Positions 45,062 to 52,902 of a stretch of DNA of 64,000 bases are shown one piece after another. Source of the stretch: G963668605 sp963668605 (GTDB lineage Bacteria; Acidobacteriota; Terriglobia; Bryobacterales; Bryobacteraceae). Within the stretch, counting starts at the first letter, position 1, and the number at the start of each line of letters is the position of its first letter. Under the pieces are notes generated by a model that was not told the DNA's origin, searched no databases, and worked only from the letters and a program-made list of their open reading frames with translations. The position numbers were made by a program, and so were the translations under genes. The stretch spans positions 2,170,001-2,234,000 of the forward strand of contig OY764903.1 of the NCBI GenBank assembly GCA_963668605.1, given 5' to 3'.

Positions 45062-46212
45062 GTATTTCCAATCAACAAGCCGTTGTGTTCGGGGCGGGAA
45101 AAATCGCGCGGGGATTTATTGCGCATCTGCTGACGCTTTCGGGATACGAAATCACGTTTGTCGAGAAGTCCGCTGAACTTGTGGCCTTGCTCAAGGAGCG
45201 CGGAGAATACAGAGTGCACATTATGGGCGCTCCGGAAAAGAGCATTACAATCCGGAATTTCCATGTGCTCGCATCTGAAGACACGAATGCGATCAGTGAG
45301 GCCGTAGCCACCGCTTCATTGGTCTTTGTATCGATCGGCGGACCCAATCTGTGGCAGATCGCGCCATTGCTCGCTGCAGGATTACGCCGCCGTAGAGAGG
45401 CGCTCAATATCATTCTCTGCGAGAACTATTTTCAACCGGCGCTGTTGCTCAGACGGCAAATCGAGGAATTCCTGGACTCCGAAGCGATAGCATGGTGCAG
45501 TCAAAACCTGGGCATCGTCGAGACAATGGTTCTGCGATCTACGATCGAGCCGACGCCCGAACTCAAAGCCGAAGATCCACTCGCCCTGAAGGCCCAGGAC
45601 ATGTGGGAAATGCCGGCCGACAAGGATGCGTTTGTTGGAGAGCTTCCACGAGTGGAAGGCCTGGCGCCGAAGGAGAATTTCCAAGGCGGGCTGATCAGGA
45701 AACTGTTCACTTACAATGCAATCAACGCCGTGATCAGTTATCACGGACATCTCAAGGGCTACGCTCTGTTGGCCGACGCCGCAAACGATCCAGAGTTGGT
45801 AGCAGAGGCACGTGCGGCATACCACGAAGTAGCGCCGGCTCTGTGTGCAAGGTATGGCTTCGATCCGGAAGATCAACTGCGCTTTGCCGAGTCCGCTATT
45901 GTGAAATATCAGAAGCGGGAAATCGTAGACCCGATCGAGCGCAACACTCGCGACCCCATTCGGAAACTCGCCCGGCACGACAGGCTCGTTGGGCCGGCAT
46001 GTCTGGCCTTCGATCACGGAACGCAACCGGCCGCGCTCAGTCGTGCGATCGCGGCAGCTCTGCGCTATGACTCTCCTGCCGACCCGTCTGCCGGGCGCCT
46101 GCAGCAGTTAATCCGCGAACAAGGGATACGTGAAGTGCTGAGGCAGGTCTGTGGGATCGAACCAAACTCTCCGCTTGCGGACTTGATTACGTCGGCATAC
46201 GAGAAACCGTAG
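45058..46212 (+). CDS. Mannitol-1-phosphate 5-dehydrogenase-like (MtlD family) polyol dehydrogenase
   Basis: 384 residues from TTG at 45058, with an AAGGAGG ribosome site at 45044-45050; the start overlaps the stop of the transporter. VFGAGKIARGFIAHLLTLSG at 10-29 is the NAD-binding Rossmann start of MtlD. KLFTYNAINAVISYHGHLKG near residue 219 carries the long-chain dehydrogenase Lys, Asn and His residues. It would oxidise or reduce a polyol or polyol phosphate with NAD in the cytoplasm. Coupled to the MFS gene, it suggests that the imported sugar or polyol is converted to a ketose before phosphorylation by the convergent FGGY kinase. Exact substrate unknown. Confidence 0.82.
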   Translation: MSISNQQAVVFGAGKIARGFIAHLLTLSGYEITFVEKSAELVALLKERGEYRVHIMGAPEKSITIRNFHVLASEDTNAISEAVATASLVFVSIGGPNLWQIAPLLAAGLRRRREALNIILCENYFQPALLLRRQIEEFLDSEAIAWCSQNLGIVETMVLRSTIEPTPELKAEDPLALKAQDMWEMPADKDAFVGELPRVEGLAPKENFQGGLIRKLFTYNAINAVISYHGHLKGYALLADAANDPELVAEARAAYHEVAPALCARYGFDPEDQLRFAESAIVKYQKREIVDPIERNTRDPIRKLARHDRLVGPACLAFDHGTQPAALSRAIAAALRYDSPADPSAGRLQQLIREQGIREVLRQVCGIEPNSPLADLITSAYEKP

Positions 46213-46288
46213 AGCCCATCGCCGCCTCCGCGCCGCTGTTGATTTGTGCCGGCGCTAACGCGGATGTTACCGCACCCAGAAACCAGAA

Positions 46289-47800
46289 CTAGACTGGGGA
46301 TTCGGTTCGGACGCTACACGCCGCAGCGCCTTTATTCGCACCCGCAAACCAAGTTTTCAATGCAGGGTATAACTCTTGGTAGCGCTGGTATTGGGTCGCG
46401 TACAGCGTCCGGTGTTCGGAGTTTGGCTCCAGTTGCTGTGAACAGCGTGCCATTGCCCGGGCCGCTGCCTCACAGGACTCAAAGGCTCGCGTGGCGACCG
46501 CTCCGAGCATAGCGGCGCCGAGGGCTCCCGCGTGTACGCAATCCGCGACGGCAACAGGCATCCCGAGAACATCCGATTTGATTTGGTTCCAGAGGGCCAG
46601 TCGAGCCGCTCCTCCGGAAAGCACCATCGGGGACGAATCGATCCAGGCGTGCTGCCCCACTATGTCGAAATTCTGGCGAAGGCTGAATGAAACGCCTTCA
46701 AGAATGGCACGCACGAAATGGCCCTCAGTGTGTGAGCCGCGCAATCCGAGAAACGCGCCGGAAGCACTGGCGTCCCAGATAGGAGAGCGCTCTCCCTCGA
46801 GGTAGGGAAGGAAGAGCAGGCCATCGCAACCGGGCGGCGCGTCGGCGGCAGCTACGGCCAGGTCCTTCAGATTGCGCCGAAATGCGTTCCGATACCATTC
46901 CAGCGAGCCTCCACCACAGGAGGTCACACCATAAAGCAGTTTCGACCCAGGCAGAAAAGGTCCACAGACTAGTTCAGGGGTCGTGCAATCACAGGCAGCC
47001 ACTACGCCGATATGTTCGCTGGTTCCCGCGATATTGAAGGATTGTCCCGGCTCGACAACACCACTGCCCAGAACCGACGTGTTTAAGTCATTCCACCCAA
47101 CTGTCACAGGAATACCCGCCGGCAATCCGGTCAGCGCGCTTGCCGCCGCTGAAAGGCGCCCAATGATAGCCGTGGGGTCAAACATTGGCGGCGTCAGGTT
47201 TTCCGGAAGAGACAAGCGGCGGAATAACGCTCTCGGCGTCTCCCACGAGGTCTGATGGACCAGGCCCCGACTGCTCGATGCGTCGCTCCCGAATTCTCCA
47301 GTCAACCGGTAGTTGATAAAATCCTTCGCCTGAAGCAGATAATGCGCCTTGTCCAGTGTGTGCGGTTCGTTTCCGCGAAACCACAGTAAGCGCGGCAACG
47401 GCCAGGTTGCGGCAGGTGGTAAATCAATGCCAAAGTGCCGTGCGAGTTCTGCGCGTCCGAACTCGCCGTAAAGCTCCTCTACTTCGGCGACAGCCCGCTG
47501 GTCCTGAAAGTCGACGGCGGAGCGGAGGGGCTTGCCGCCTTCATCCACAAACGTGAGGCTCGAAATGTGACCCGTCGTCCCGATGGCCAGAATCGATTCT
47601 CTGGGAATCCCTGCGCAAACCTCGCGGATGCCCTCGATCACGGCCAGCCACCAGAATTCGGGATCCTGCTCCCTGTAGCCTCGTTGAGGTTCGAGAGTCG
47701 GATAAGGCTTGCTCGTAACGGCGAAGGGAGCGCCGTCCAAGGAAAATAGCCCTACCTTCGTCGCTGAGGAACCTATGTCGATGCCAAGGACGTGTTCCAT
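46289..47800 (-). CDS. FGGY-family carbohydrate kinase (xylulokinase-like)
   Basis: 503 residues. GIDIGSSATKVGLF at 6-19 is the phosphate-binding loop; AIGTTGHISSLTFVD at 72-86 and Asp238 in VTVGWNDLNTS are the sugar-binding and catalytic region; VLSGGAARLALWNQIKSDVLG around 403 is the FGGY C-terminal signature. The best match by motif is the xylulokinase/gluconokinase group. It phosphorylates a ketose or polyol with ATP in the cytoplasm. It converges with the dehydrogenase gene; operator 3 lies just upstream of its start at 47814. Length normal, no missing residue seen. Reading ends after a short Ala-rich tail. Confidence 0.9.
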   Translation of the reverse strand: MEHVLGIDIGSSATKVGLFSLDGAPFAVTSKPYPTLEPQRGYREQDPEFWWLAVIEGIREVCAGIPRESILAIGTTGHISSLTFVDEGGKPLRSAVDFQDQRAVAEVEELYGEFGRAELARHFGIDLPPAATWPLPRLLWFRGNEPHTLDKAHYLLQAKDFINYRLTGEFGSDASSSRGLVHQTSWETPRALFRRLSLPENLTPPMFDPTAIIGRLSAAASALTGLPAGIPVTVGWNDLNTSVLGSGVVEPGQSFNIAGTSEHIGVVAACDCTTPELVCGPFLPGSKLLYGVTSCGGGSLEWYRNAFRRNLKDLAVAAADAPPGCDGLLFLPYLEGERSPIWDASASGAFLGLRGSHTEGHFVRAILEGVSFSLRQNFDIVGQHAWIDSSPMVLSGGAARLALWNQIKSDVLGMPVAVADCVHAGALGAAMLGAVATRAFESCEAAARAMARCSQQLEPNSEHRTLYATQYQRYQELYPALKTWFAGANKGAAACSVRTESPV

Positions 47801-47813
47801 AGTCTGTCAGATA

Positions 47814-47829
47814 GGTAGGATATCATACC
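47814..47829. promoter_or_regulatory. Palindromic operator site 3 (GntR regulon candidate)
   Basis: GGTAGGATATCATACC, one mismatch to the consensus. It lies 13 bases before the ATG of the minus-strand FGGY kinase. Confidence 0.75.
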
Positions 47830-47880
47830 TTTGATGCTGCGCATGTAATGCGATGCATCTTTCCGGCAGATAAGTGAACT

Positions 47881-48603
47881 TTATTTTTCGCTGGTCGGCT
47901 TCCGCGCGCGGCTCTGTTTCGCCAGGTCCTTCTCGGTATCGCTCAGGTGCTTGCGCATCGCTTCCTGCGCGCCATCGGAATCTCGCGCCTTCACCCGCTC
48001 AAAGACCTCTTCGTGCTGGCGCACGCGGAGTTTCACGGTCCTTGGGCCGGCGAATGATTTCACGCGGCTTTCCTTCAAGAGGTCGGTAAGCGGTTCAAGC
48101 AGGACCGTTACGACCGGGTTTTGTGCCGCACGAGCGAGTTCGGCATGAAACTCGACATCCGCATCGACGTAACCCTCCGGTTCACCTGATCTCGCTTGCA
48201 TTACTGCCAGCGAGGCCGCCATTGCCGAAAGATTCGCATCGGTGCGTCGGCGAGCCGCTAAGCCTGCGATCCCGACTTCGAGCATACTGCGAACTTCGAG
48301 CAGATCCTCGAGCACGTGGCCGCGCCGCCTCAACAAGAGCTTCAAGTTCTCGCTGACAGGAGCGGATTGTGCCTCCTGCACGAGCATGCCCCGTCCACGC
48401 TCAATGCGCACGAGTCCCCTGCTCTCCAAAAACTTGATCGCCTCCCGGACGACGGTCCGGCTGACCCCCATCGTCGCGCATAATTCCCGTTCGGGGGGCA
48501 GGAGCAATTGCTCAGGGAACTCGCCGGAGATGATCTTCTCGGAGAGTATCCGCGCAACCTCTTTGTGCAGTGGCGGGCGACCCTTCAGCGATGTCAGAAC
48601 CAT
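47881..48603 (-). CDS. GntR-family transcription regulator with FCD (FadR-type) ligand domain
   Basis: 240 residues. An N-terminal winged helix (about 10-75: LHKEVARILSEKIISGEFP, LPPERELCATMGVSRTVVRE, AIKFLESRGLVRIERGRGM) is followed by an all-helical FCD domain (about 95-225) with the metal-ligand pattern DVEFHAEL, RQHEEVF and RKHLSD (Asp and three His). Such regulators bind palindromes with GT...AC half sites and release DNA when a sugar acid or phosphate binds. Operator 4 lies 3 bases before its own start, indicating autoregulation, and operator 5 controls the divergent sulfatase. I propose it controls all seven palindromes in the window. Confidence 0.93.
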   Translation of the reverse strand: MVLTSLKGRPPLHKEVARILSEKIISGEFPEQLLLPPERELCATMGVSRTVVREAIKFLESRGLVRIERGRGMLVQEAQSAPVSENLKLLLRRRGHVLEDLLEVRSMLEVGIAGLAARRRTDANLSAMAASLAVMQARSGEPEGYVDADVEFHAELARAAQNPVVTVLLEPLTDLLKESRVKSFAGPRTVKLRVRQHEEVFERVKARDSDGAQEAMRKHLSDTEKDLAKQSRARKPTSEK

Positions 48604-48606
48604 CTC

Positions 48607-48622
48607 GGTATGATATCACTCT
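48607..48622. promoter_or_regulatory. Palindromic operator site 4 (gntR autoregulation candidate)
   Basis: GGTATGATATCACTCT; the left half and centre are perfect and three bases of the right half differ. It lies 3 bases before the gntR start codon. Its centre is 52 bases (about five helical turns) from operator 5. Confidence 0.6.
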
Positions 48623-48658
48623 TGTCCACGACCCAAATGGCAAAACCCACCAGTCTTA

Positions 48659-48674
48659 GGTATGATATCGTACT
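48659..48674. promoter_or_regulatory. Palindromic operator site 5 (GntR regulon candidate)
   Basis: GGTATGATATCGTACT, two mismatches to the consensus, 67 bases before the ATG of the sulfatase at 48742 and on the gntR-divergent side. Confidence 0.7.
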
Positions 48675-48741
48675 GAAAAGCACGCTTACATTCCGTTGGA
48701 AAGCGTTCAACGCCATTAGCTCCACGAAGAAGGTAAACCAC

Positions 48742-50124
48742 ATGAACAGACGCACTTTCCTGGCAACATCCCTAGCTGCAGGTTGTACATTCGCTGGTGG
48801 AGGAAGGGCGGCGACGCCCAAGAAACCGAACGTCCTGATTTTCCTGGCTGACGATCTTGGCTGGAACGATGTCGGATACCACGGCAGCGAGATCCAAACT
48901 CCGAACATCGATCGCCTCGCATCGCAGGGTGTGCGCTTCGAACGTGCGTACTCCTTTCCGGTTTGCTCACCAACGCGATCGGGCTTGATGACCGGGCGGT
49001 CTCCGATGCGTCTTGGCGTCGCTTACACAGTGATCCGCCCATGGTCCAGCTACGGTGTCCCGGTGCAGGAGCGATTCATGCCGCAAGCCTTCCAGTCGGC
49101 CGGTTACCAGACTGCAATTACCGGGAAGTGGCACTTGGGGCACGCATACAAGAAGTTCTTGCCGCGGGCGCGCGGATTCGATCACGCTTACGGACATCTC
49201 AATGGGGCCATCGACTACTACACGCACGAGCGGGACGGCGGCCTGGACTGGAACCGGAACGGCGCGAGCGTGCGGGAAGAAGGCTACTCCACGTTTCTGC
49301 TCGGCAACGAAGCCATGCGTTTCATCAAAGGGCGCGACCGCAACAAGCCGTTTTTCCTTTACATTCCGTTCAACTCGCCACATGCTCCTCTGGAGGCGCC
49401 TGCGGAGCACATCGACAAGTACGCGAAAATCAGCGATAAGAAGCGCCGCACTTTCGCCGGTATGGTTGACGCGATGGATCTCACGATTGGCAAGGTCCTC
49501 GCCACCCTGGACGAGGAAGGCATCGCCGGTAACACGCTGGTGCTGTTCTTCAGTGACAATGGGGGCCCCGTCGAGAGCGGCGCGAGCAATAAGCCATTGC
49601 GCGCCGGAAAGGGAACAATGTTTGAGGGCGGCACTCGGGTTCCGGCCGTGATGCGTTGGCCGGGGCACCTCAAGGCCGGGAGCGTATCGCAACAGGTGAT
49701 GAGCATGATGGATTACTTTCCGACGCTCACCGGCGCAGCGGGCGTTGCTCCGGGCAACACGCTTCCGCTGGACGGAAAGAATTTATGGCCGGCGATCACC
49801 AGCGGTAAGGTCGAGCCGCGGGACGATATCTTTTTTGCAAACGGCTCAGGCGGAACAGTGCGGCTCAGTGTGCATCATCGCGAGTGGAAGCTGGTGCGTG
49901 AAGCTCCGGTCTCCGGCGGCGAGGGAAAGAACTATCTTTTCCGTATCGACGAGGATCCGACGGAGAGTAACGATCTGTCCGCGAAGAATCCGAAACTGGT
50001 GGCTGAACTGGTCCAGAAAATTGAGGACTGGCGGAAATTCCACCCGGCAGAGGGAACCCGTGATGGCGCTATACCTAAAGACTGGAAAACACCCAAGCTG
50101 TGGGCTGAGGCGGCACGGGACTAA
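48742..50124 (+). CDS. Exported sulfatase (formylglycine type), GntR regulon member
   Basis: 460 residues from ATG at 48742, with AAGGT about 10 bases upstream; the open frame continues 78 codons upstream but crosses the operator and the antisense gntR gene. MNRRTFLATSLAAGCTFAGG is an RR-type signal. ADDLGWNDVGYHGSE at 36-50, CSPTR with Cys75 as formylglycine precursor, ITGKWHLGHAYKKFLPRARG, and FSDNGGPVESGASN with the second metal site. Belongs to the arylsulfatase-A/B-like branch that acts on sulfated galactose- or GalNAc-type sugars; this is family knowledge, not shown here. Under operator 5, divergent from gntR. Confidence 0.92.
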   Translation: MNRRTFLATSLAAGCTFAGGGRAATPKKPNVLIFLADDLGWNDVGYHGSEIQTPNIDRLASQGVRFERAYSFPVCSPTRSGLMTGRSPMRLGVAYTVIRPWSSYGVPVQERFMPQAFQSAGYQTAITGKWHLGHAYKKFLPRARGFDHAYGHLNGAIDYYTHERDGGLDWNRNGASVREEGYSTFLLGNEAMRFIKGRDRNKPFFLYIPFNSPHAPLEAPAEHIDKYAKISDKKRRTFAGMVDAMDLTIGKVLATLDEEGIAGNTLVLFFSDNGGPVESGASNKPLRAGKGTMFEGGTRVPAVMRWPGHLKAGSVSQQVMSMMDYFPTLTGAAGVAPGNTLPLDGKNLWPAITSGKVEPRDDIFFANGSGGTVRLSVHHREWKLVREAPVSGGEGKNYLFRIDEDPTESNDLSAKNPKLVAELVQKIEDWRKFHPAEGTRDGAIPKDWKTPKLWAEAARD

Positions 50125-50144
50125 GGCCGCCCCTCTCAACTGGA

Positions 50145-50443
50145 GCCTCCGGTCGTTGCCACTCCCGGCACCGTTTGAGGTCTTGCCGCCCGGTTGATGG
50201 ATCCGGTAACGGTGCCCGGAGCGTAAGCGACGGGAGGCGTGGTCTTGCCCGCCTCCGGTCGTTACCACTCCCGGCACCGTTTGCGGCCTTGCCGCGCGAT
50301 TGATGGAACCGGTAACAGTGCCCGTGAGCGATGGGATTTGAGATCCTGCCGCGCGATTGATGGAACCAGTAACGGTGCCCGGAGCGTGAGCGACGGGAGG
50401 CGTGGTCTTGCCCACCGCCAGTCGTTGCCACTCCCGGCAACGG
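50145..50443. repeat. About 300-bp array of degenerate tandem repeats
   Basis: The block GGTCGTTGCCACTCCCGGCA recurs at about 50151, 50258 and 50420. A second block around GCGATTGATGGAACCGGTAA (first copy slightly different) recurs at about 50190, 50296 and 50353, followed by CGGTGCCCGGAGCG. Unit spacing is about 105 bases for the first two copies; the third is rearranged. It fills the gap between two convergent sulfatase genes. No CRISPR-like spacing. Confidence 0.65.
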
Positions 50444-50470
50444 AGTTCGCGCTCAGGCCCGTGCTGGACG

Positions 50471-51976
50471 TCAGGCCACAAACTCGCCGAAGGGACGTTT
50501 CGGGAATGTCCGAAGCCAGGATTGCAGGCGTTTTTTCATAGCCGCTAAAGTGCCGGCATGTTTGGGATCCGCAGCCAGATTTCGCATTTCGCCGGGATCG
50601 TTCTCGACGTCGTAGAGTTGATCCACATCGAAATAGCACGGGTATGCCTTGGCGGCAATTTCTTGTAAGTCGAGTGCGGCATCCACCTGGTAGGCGGGCC
50701 GGCCCAGCGTTCCGTCCTTGATCTTCTTCTGTAACTCCGGCGGGAAACGGAGCGCCACGTACTTCCACTTCCCGGCGAGCACTGCGCGTGCATGGCCAAT
50801 CTCGAAGAACAGCGCGTCACGCCAGGGCTTGCCCTTCCCCGCCGCGACAGGAAGCAAACTGCGGCCGTCCATCTGCATTTCCTTTGGTGGCGTCACTCCG
50901 CAGATATCGAGTATTGTCGGCACGAAATCGATGTTTTGCGCAAGTGCGTCGCAGCGCGTCCCGGCGGGCAGCCTGCCTTTCCAGCGCATCATCAGCGGGA
51001 GGTGAACGCCCTTCTGGAAGCAGGTTCCCTTCCCTGGCGTCGGGCCGTTATCGCTGAAATAGACGATTACCGTATTGTCCAGCAGGTTCAATTTCTCAAG
51101 CCGCTGGAGCACAGCGCCCACGCCATCGTCCAGCCATGTGTAGGCAGCCATATTCTCGGAGACGCCGGCCTTCCGCAGACGCTCCGCGAGAGAGGATCGC
51201 GGCGGCATCACGTTGGGCACCTCGTGAAGAAGGCCCGCCGACGTGATGCGCGGGTCGGCCGTGAGGCTCATAAGCGGATTTGGCGAATGCGGCACGGTGG
51301 TCGCCATGTACAGGAAAAACGGCTGTTCTTTGTATTGATCGATGAAATCGAGAGCGCCTTTGACGATCCACTCCATGTTGTGCGCATTGAGTGCCTTCAG
51401 CTTGTAGTCGGCAAGGTTACCTCCGTACATGCTCGCTGCATAGTCGAAGCCGCGCGCGCGAACCCACTCGACAAGACGGGCCTGATCTTCGGCGAGGCTG
51501 CGATTCGTTTTCGGATCCTCCAGGCTGTCGTCCGGCTTATAGGTCCGCTGTCCACGAGAAATGCCGCCGACGTGCCATTTGCCAACGGCGCCTGTAGCAT
51601 ATCCACCCGTCTTCAGCGCGCGTCCGACGTTCCAGCCGTCAGTTTCCAGCGCTGTGTTCCAGCCTATGTGCGACTGTGTGCCCTCCGGATTCGGAGTCAG
51701 AAACTGGTCGCTGGTGCAGCGTCCGGCGTACCGCCCGGTGAGGCACGTGTACCTGCTCGGAGTGCAGACCGCGGTGGCGGCATAAGCCTGTGTGAATTGG
51801 ACGCCTTCGCGGGCAATCCGGTCAATGTTAGGCGTCAGCACTTTGTTGCCGTAGCATCCGATCGTGTCCAATCCCTGGTCGTCGGTAAGGATGAAAACAA
51901 CGTTTGGCCGTTTGCGCGGCCTGACGCCTTGCAGAAAGGCGGCGCCTGAGGCTAGGAATTCTCTACGATTTATCAT
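50471..51976 (-). CDS. Exported sulfatase (formylglycine type), GntR regulon member
   Basis: 501 residues, ATG at 51976. MINRREFLASGAAFLQGVR is an RR-type signal. TDDQGLDTIGCYGNKVLTPN at 31-50, CTPSR with Cys71 as formylglycine precursor, GAVGKWHVGGISRGQ, and FSDNGPTPGKG with the second metal site. The insert between Cys71 and the Lys-Trp-His block is longer than in its neighbours. Substrate unknown. It diverges from the TIM-barrel gene at 52045, and operator 6 lies in the shared 68-bp promoter region, so both are likely controlled together. Confidence 0.9.
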   Translation of the reverse strand: MINRREFLASGAAFLQGVRPRKRPNVVFILTDDQGLDTIGCYGNKVLTPNIDRIAREGVQFTQAYAATAVCTPSRYTCLTGRYAGRCTSDQFLTPNPEGTQSHIGWNTALETDGWNVGRALKTGGYATGAVGKWHVGGISRGQRTYKPDDSLEDPKTNRSLAEDQARLVEWVRARGFDYAASMYGGNLADYKLKALNAHNMEWIVKGALDFIDQYKEQPFFLYMATTVPHSPNPLMSLTADPRITSAGLLHEVPNVMPPRSSLAERLRKAGVSENMAAYTWLDDGVGAVLQRLEKLNLLDNTVIVYFSDNGPTPGKGTCFQKGVHLPLMMRWKGRLPAGTRCDALAQNIDFVPTILDICGVTPPKEMQMDGRSLLPVAAGKGKPWRDALFFEIGHARAVLAGKWKYVALRFPPELQKKIKDGTLGRPAYQVDAALDLQEIAAKAYPCYFDVDQLYDVENDPGEMRNLAADPKHAGTLAAMKKRLQSWLRTFPKRPFGEFVA

Positions 51977-52007
51977 TGCGTGATTGACCCAAGGCAGACT
52001 CTAACAT

Positions 52008-52023
52008 GGTACGATATCATACT
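52008..52023. promoter_or_regulatory. Palindromic operator site 6 (GntR regulon candidate)
   Basis: GGTACGATATCATACT, two mismatches to the consensus, centred between divergent starts at 51976 (sulfatase) and 52045 (TIM barrel). A GAGGAG ribosome site for the latter follows at 52035-52040. Confidence 0.7.
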
Positions 52024-52044
52024 TCAACCGAATAGAGGAGCTAT

Positions 52045-52902
52045 ATGGAAAGACGATCTTTTTTGCAGTTGCCCGCACTTGTGCCGCTCGCATCCGCACC
52101 TGCGGCGCCGGGAACGTTCAAGCTGTCCGTAAGAGTCGAACCGATGTTCCGAAAGCTTGCCCTGCCTGAGCAGATGCGAAAAGTCGCGGAAGCGGGCTAC
52201 AAGGGTTTTGAGTTCGGAAACTGGCGCGTCGAGAATCCGGCGGAGATTTCCAAACTGGCCCGGTCACTGGATCTGGAGTGTGCCTGTATCGTGGTTCGCG
52301 GCGCTAGTGAGGCGCCTATGAGCCTTACGGCTCCGGCGGATCGCGCGGCGTTCCTCTCCGCGCTAAAGGATTCCACCGAGGCGGCGAAGCGTTTTGGCAC
52401 AACCCGCGTGGTGACTTTGGCCGGCAAGGAAGTGCCCGGTGTGCCGCGTGAGGCGCAGCACAAGAGCATTGTGGAGGGGTTGAAAGCCGCCCACGAGATT
52501 GTGGCCCCCGCGGGCATTACGATGATTCTGGAGCCCTTCAACACGCTGGTCGATCATCCTGGCGCTTACCTGGCTATCATGCAGGAGGCGTTTGCCATCG
52601 TGAAAGAGGTCGGCAGCCCGTTCCTGAAGATCTTGTTCGACATTTACCACGTTCAGATCATGGAGGGAAACCTGTCCAACACGATTCGAAAGAACATCGC
52701 AATGATTGGGCATTTCCACGTCGCCGACGTTCCTGGCCGCCACGAACCCGGCACCGGCGAAATCAATTACCTGAGCGTTTTTCGCGCGATCCAGCAAACC
52801 GGATACCGGGATTTCGTGGGGATGGAGTATGGGCCGAGCAAAGACCCGGCTACCACCCTGGCGGAAGTCAAAGCTTTATGGCGGACGGCTACCGGGCAGT
52901 AG
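52045..52902 (+). CDS. Exported TIM-barrel sugar isomerase/epimerase (hydroxypyruvate-isomerase-like)
   Basis: 285 residues, ATG with GAGGAG ribosome site. MERRSFLQLPALVPLASAPA is an RR-type signal, unexpected for the usually cytoplasmic Hyi/xylose-isomerase-like family. The barrel carries metal ligands: ILEPFNTLVDHPG near 155 (Glu), LFDIYHVQ near 195 (Asp), FHVADVPGRHEPGTGEINY near 228 (His) and FVGMEYGPS near 260 (Glu). It would interconvert aldose and ketose or epimerise a sugar. It ends overlapping the convergent glycosidase by 14 bases. Operator 6 suggests co-regulation with the neighbouring sulfatase. Confidence 0.87.
   Translation: MERRSFLQLPALVPLASAPAAPGTFKLSVRVEPMFRKLALPEQMRKVAEAGYKGFEFGNWRVENPAEISKLARSLDLECACIVVRGASEAPMSLTAPADRAAFLSALKDSTEAAKRFGTTRVVTLAGKEVPGVPREAQHKSIVEGLKAAHEIVAPAGITMILEPFNTLVDHPGAYLAIMQEAFAIVKEVGSPFLKILFDIYHVQIMEGNLSNTIRKNIAMIGHFHVADVPGRHEPGTGEINYLSVFRAIQQTGYRDFVGMEYGPSKDPATTLAEVKALWRTATGQ

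Noticed and set aside
48508..48741. 78-codon N-terminal extension of the sulfatase at 48742
   Set aside because: It overlaps gntR on the other strand and the operator; RR signal begins at 48742.
50145..50443. CRISPR array
   Set aside because: Repeats are degenerate, unequal and lack unique spacers of constant length; no cas genes nearby.
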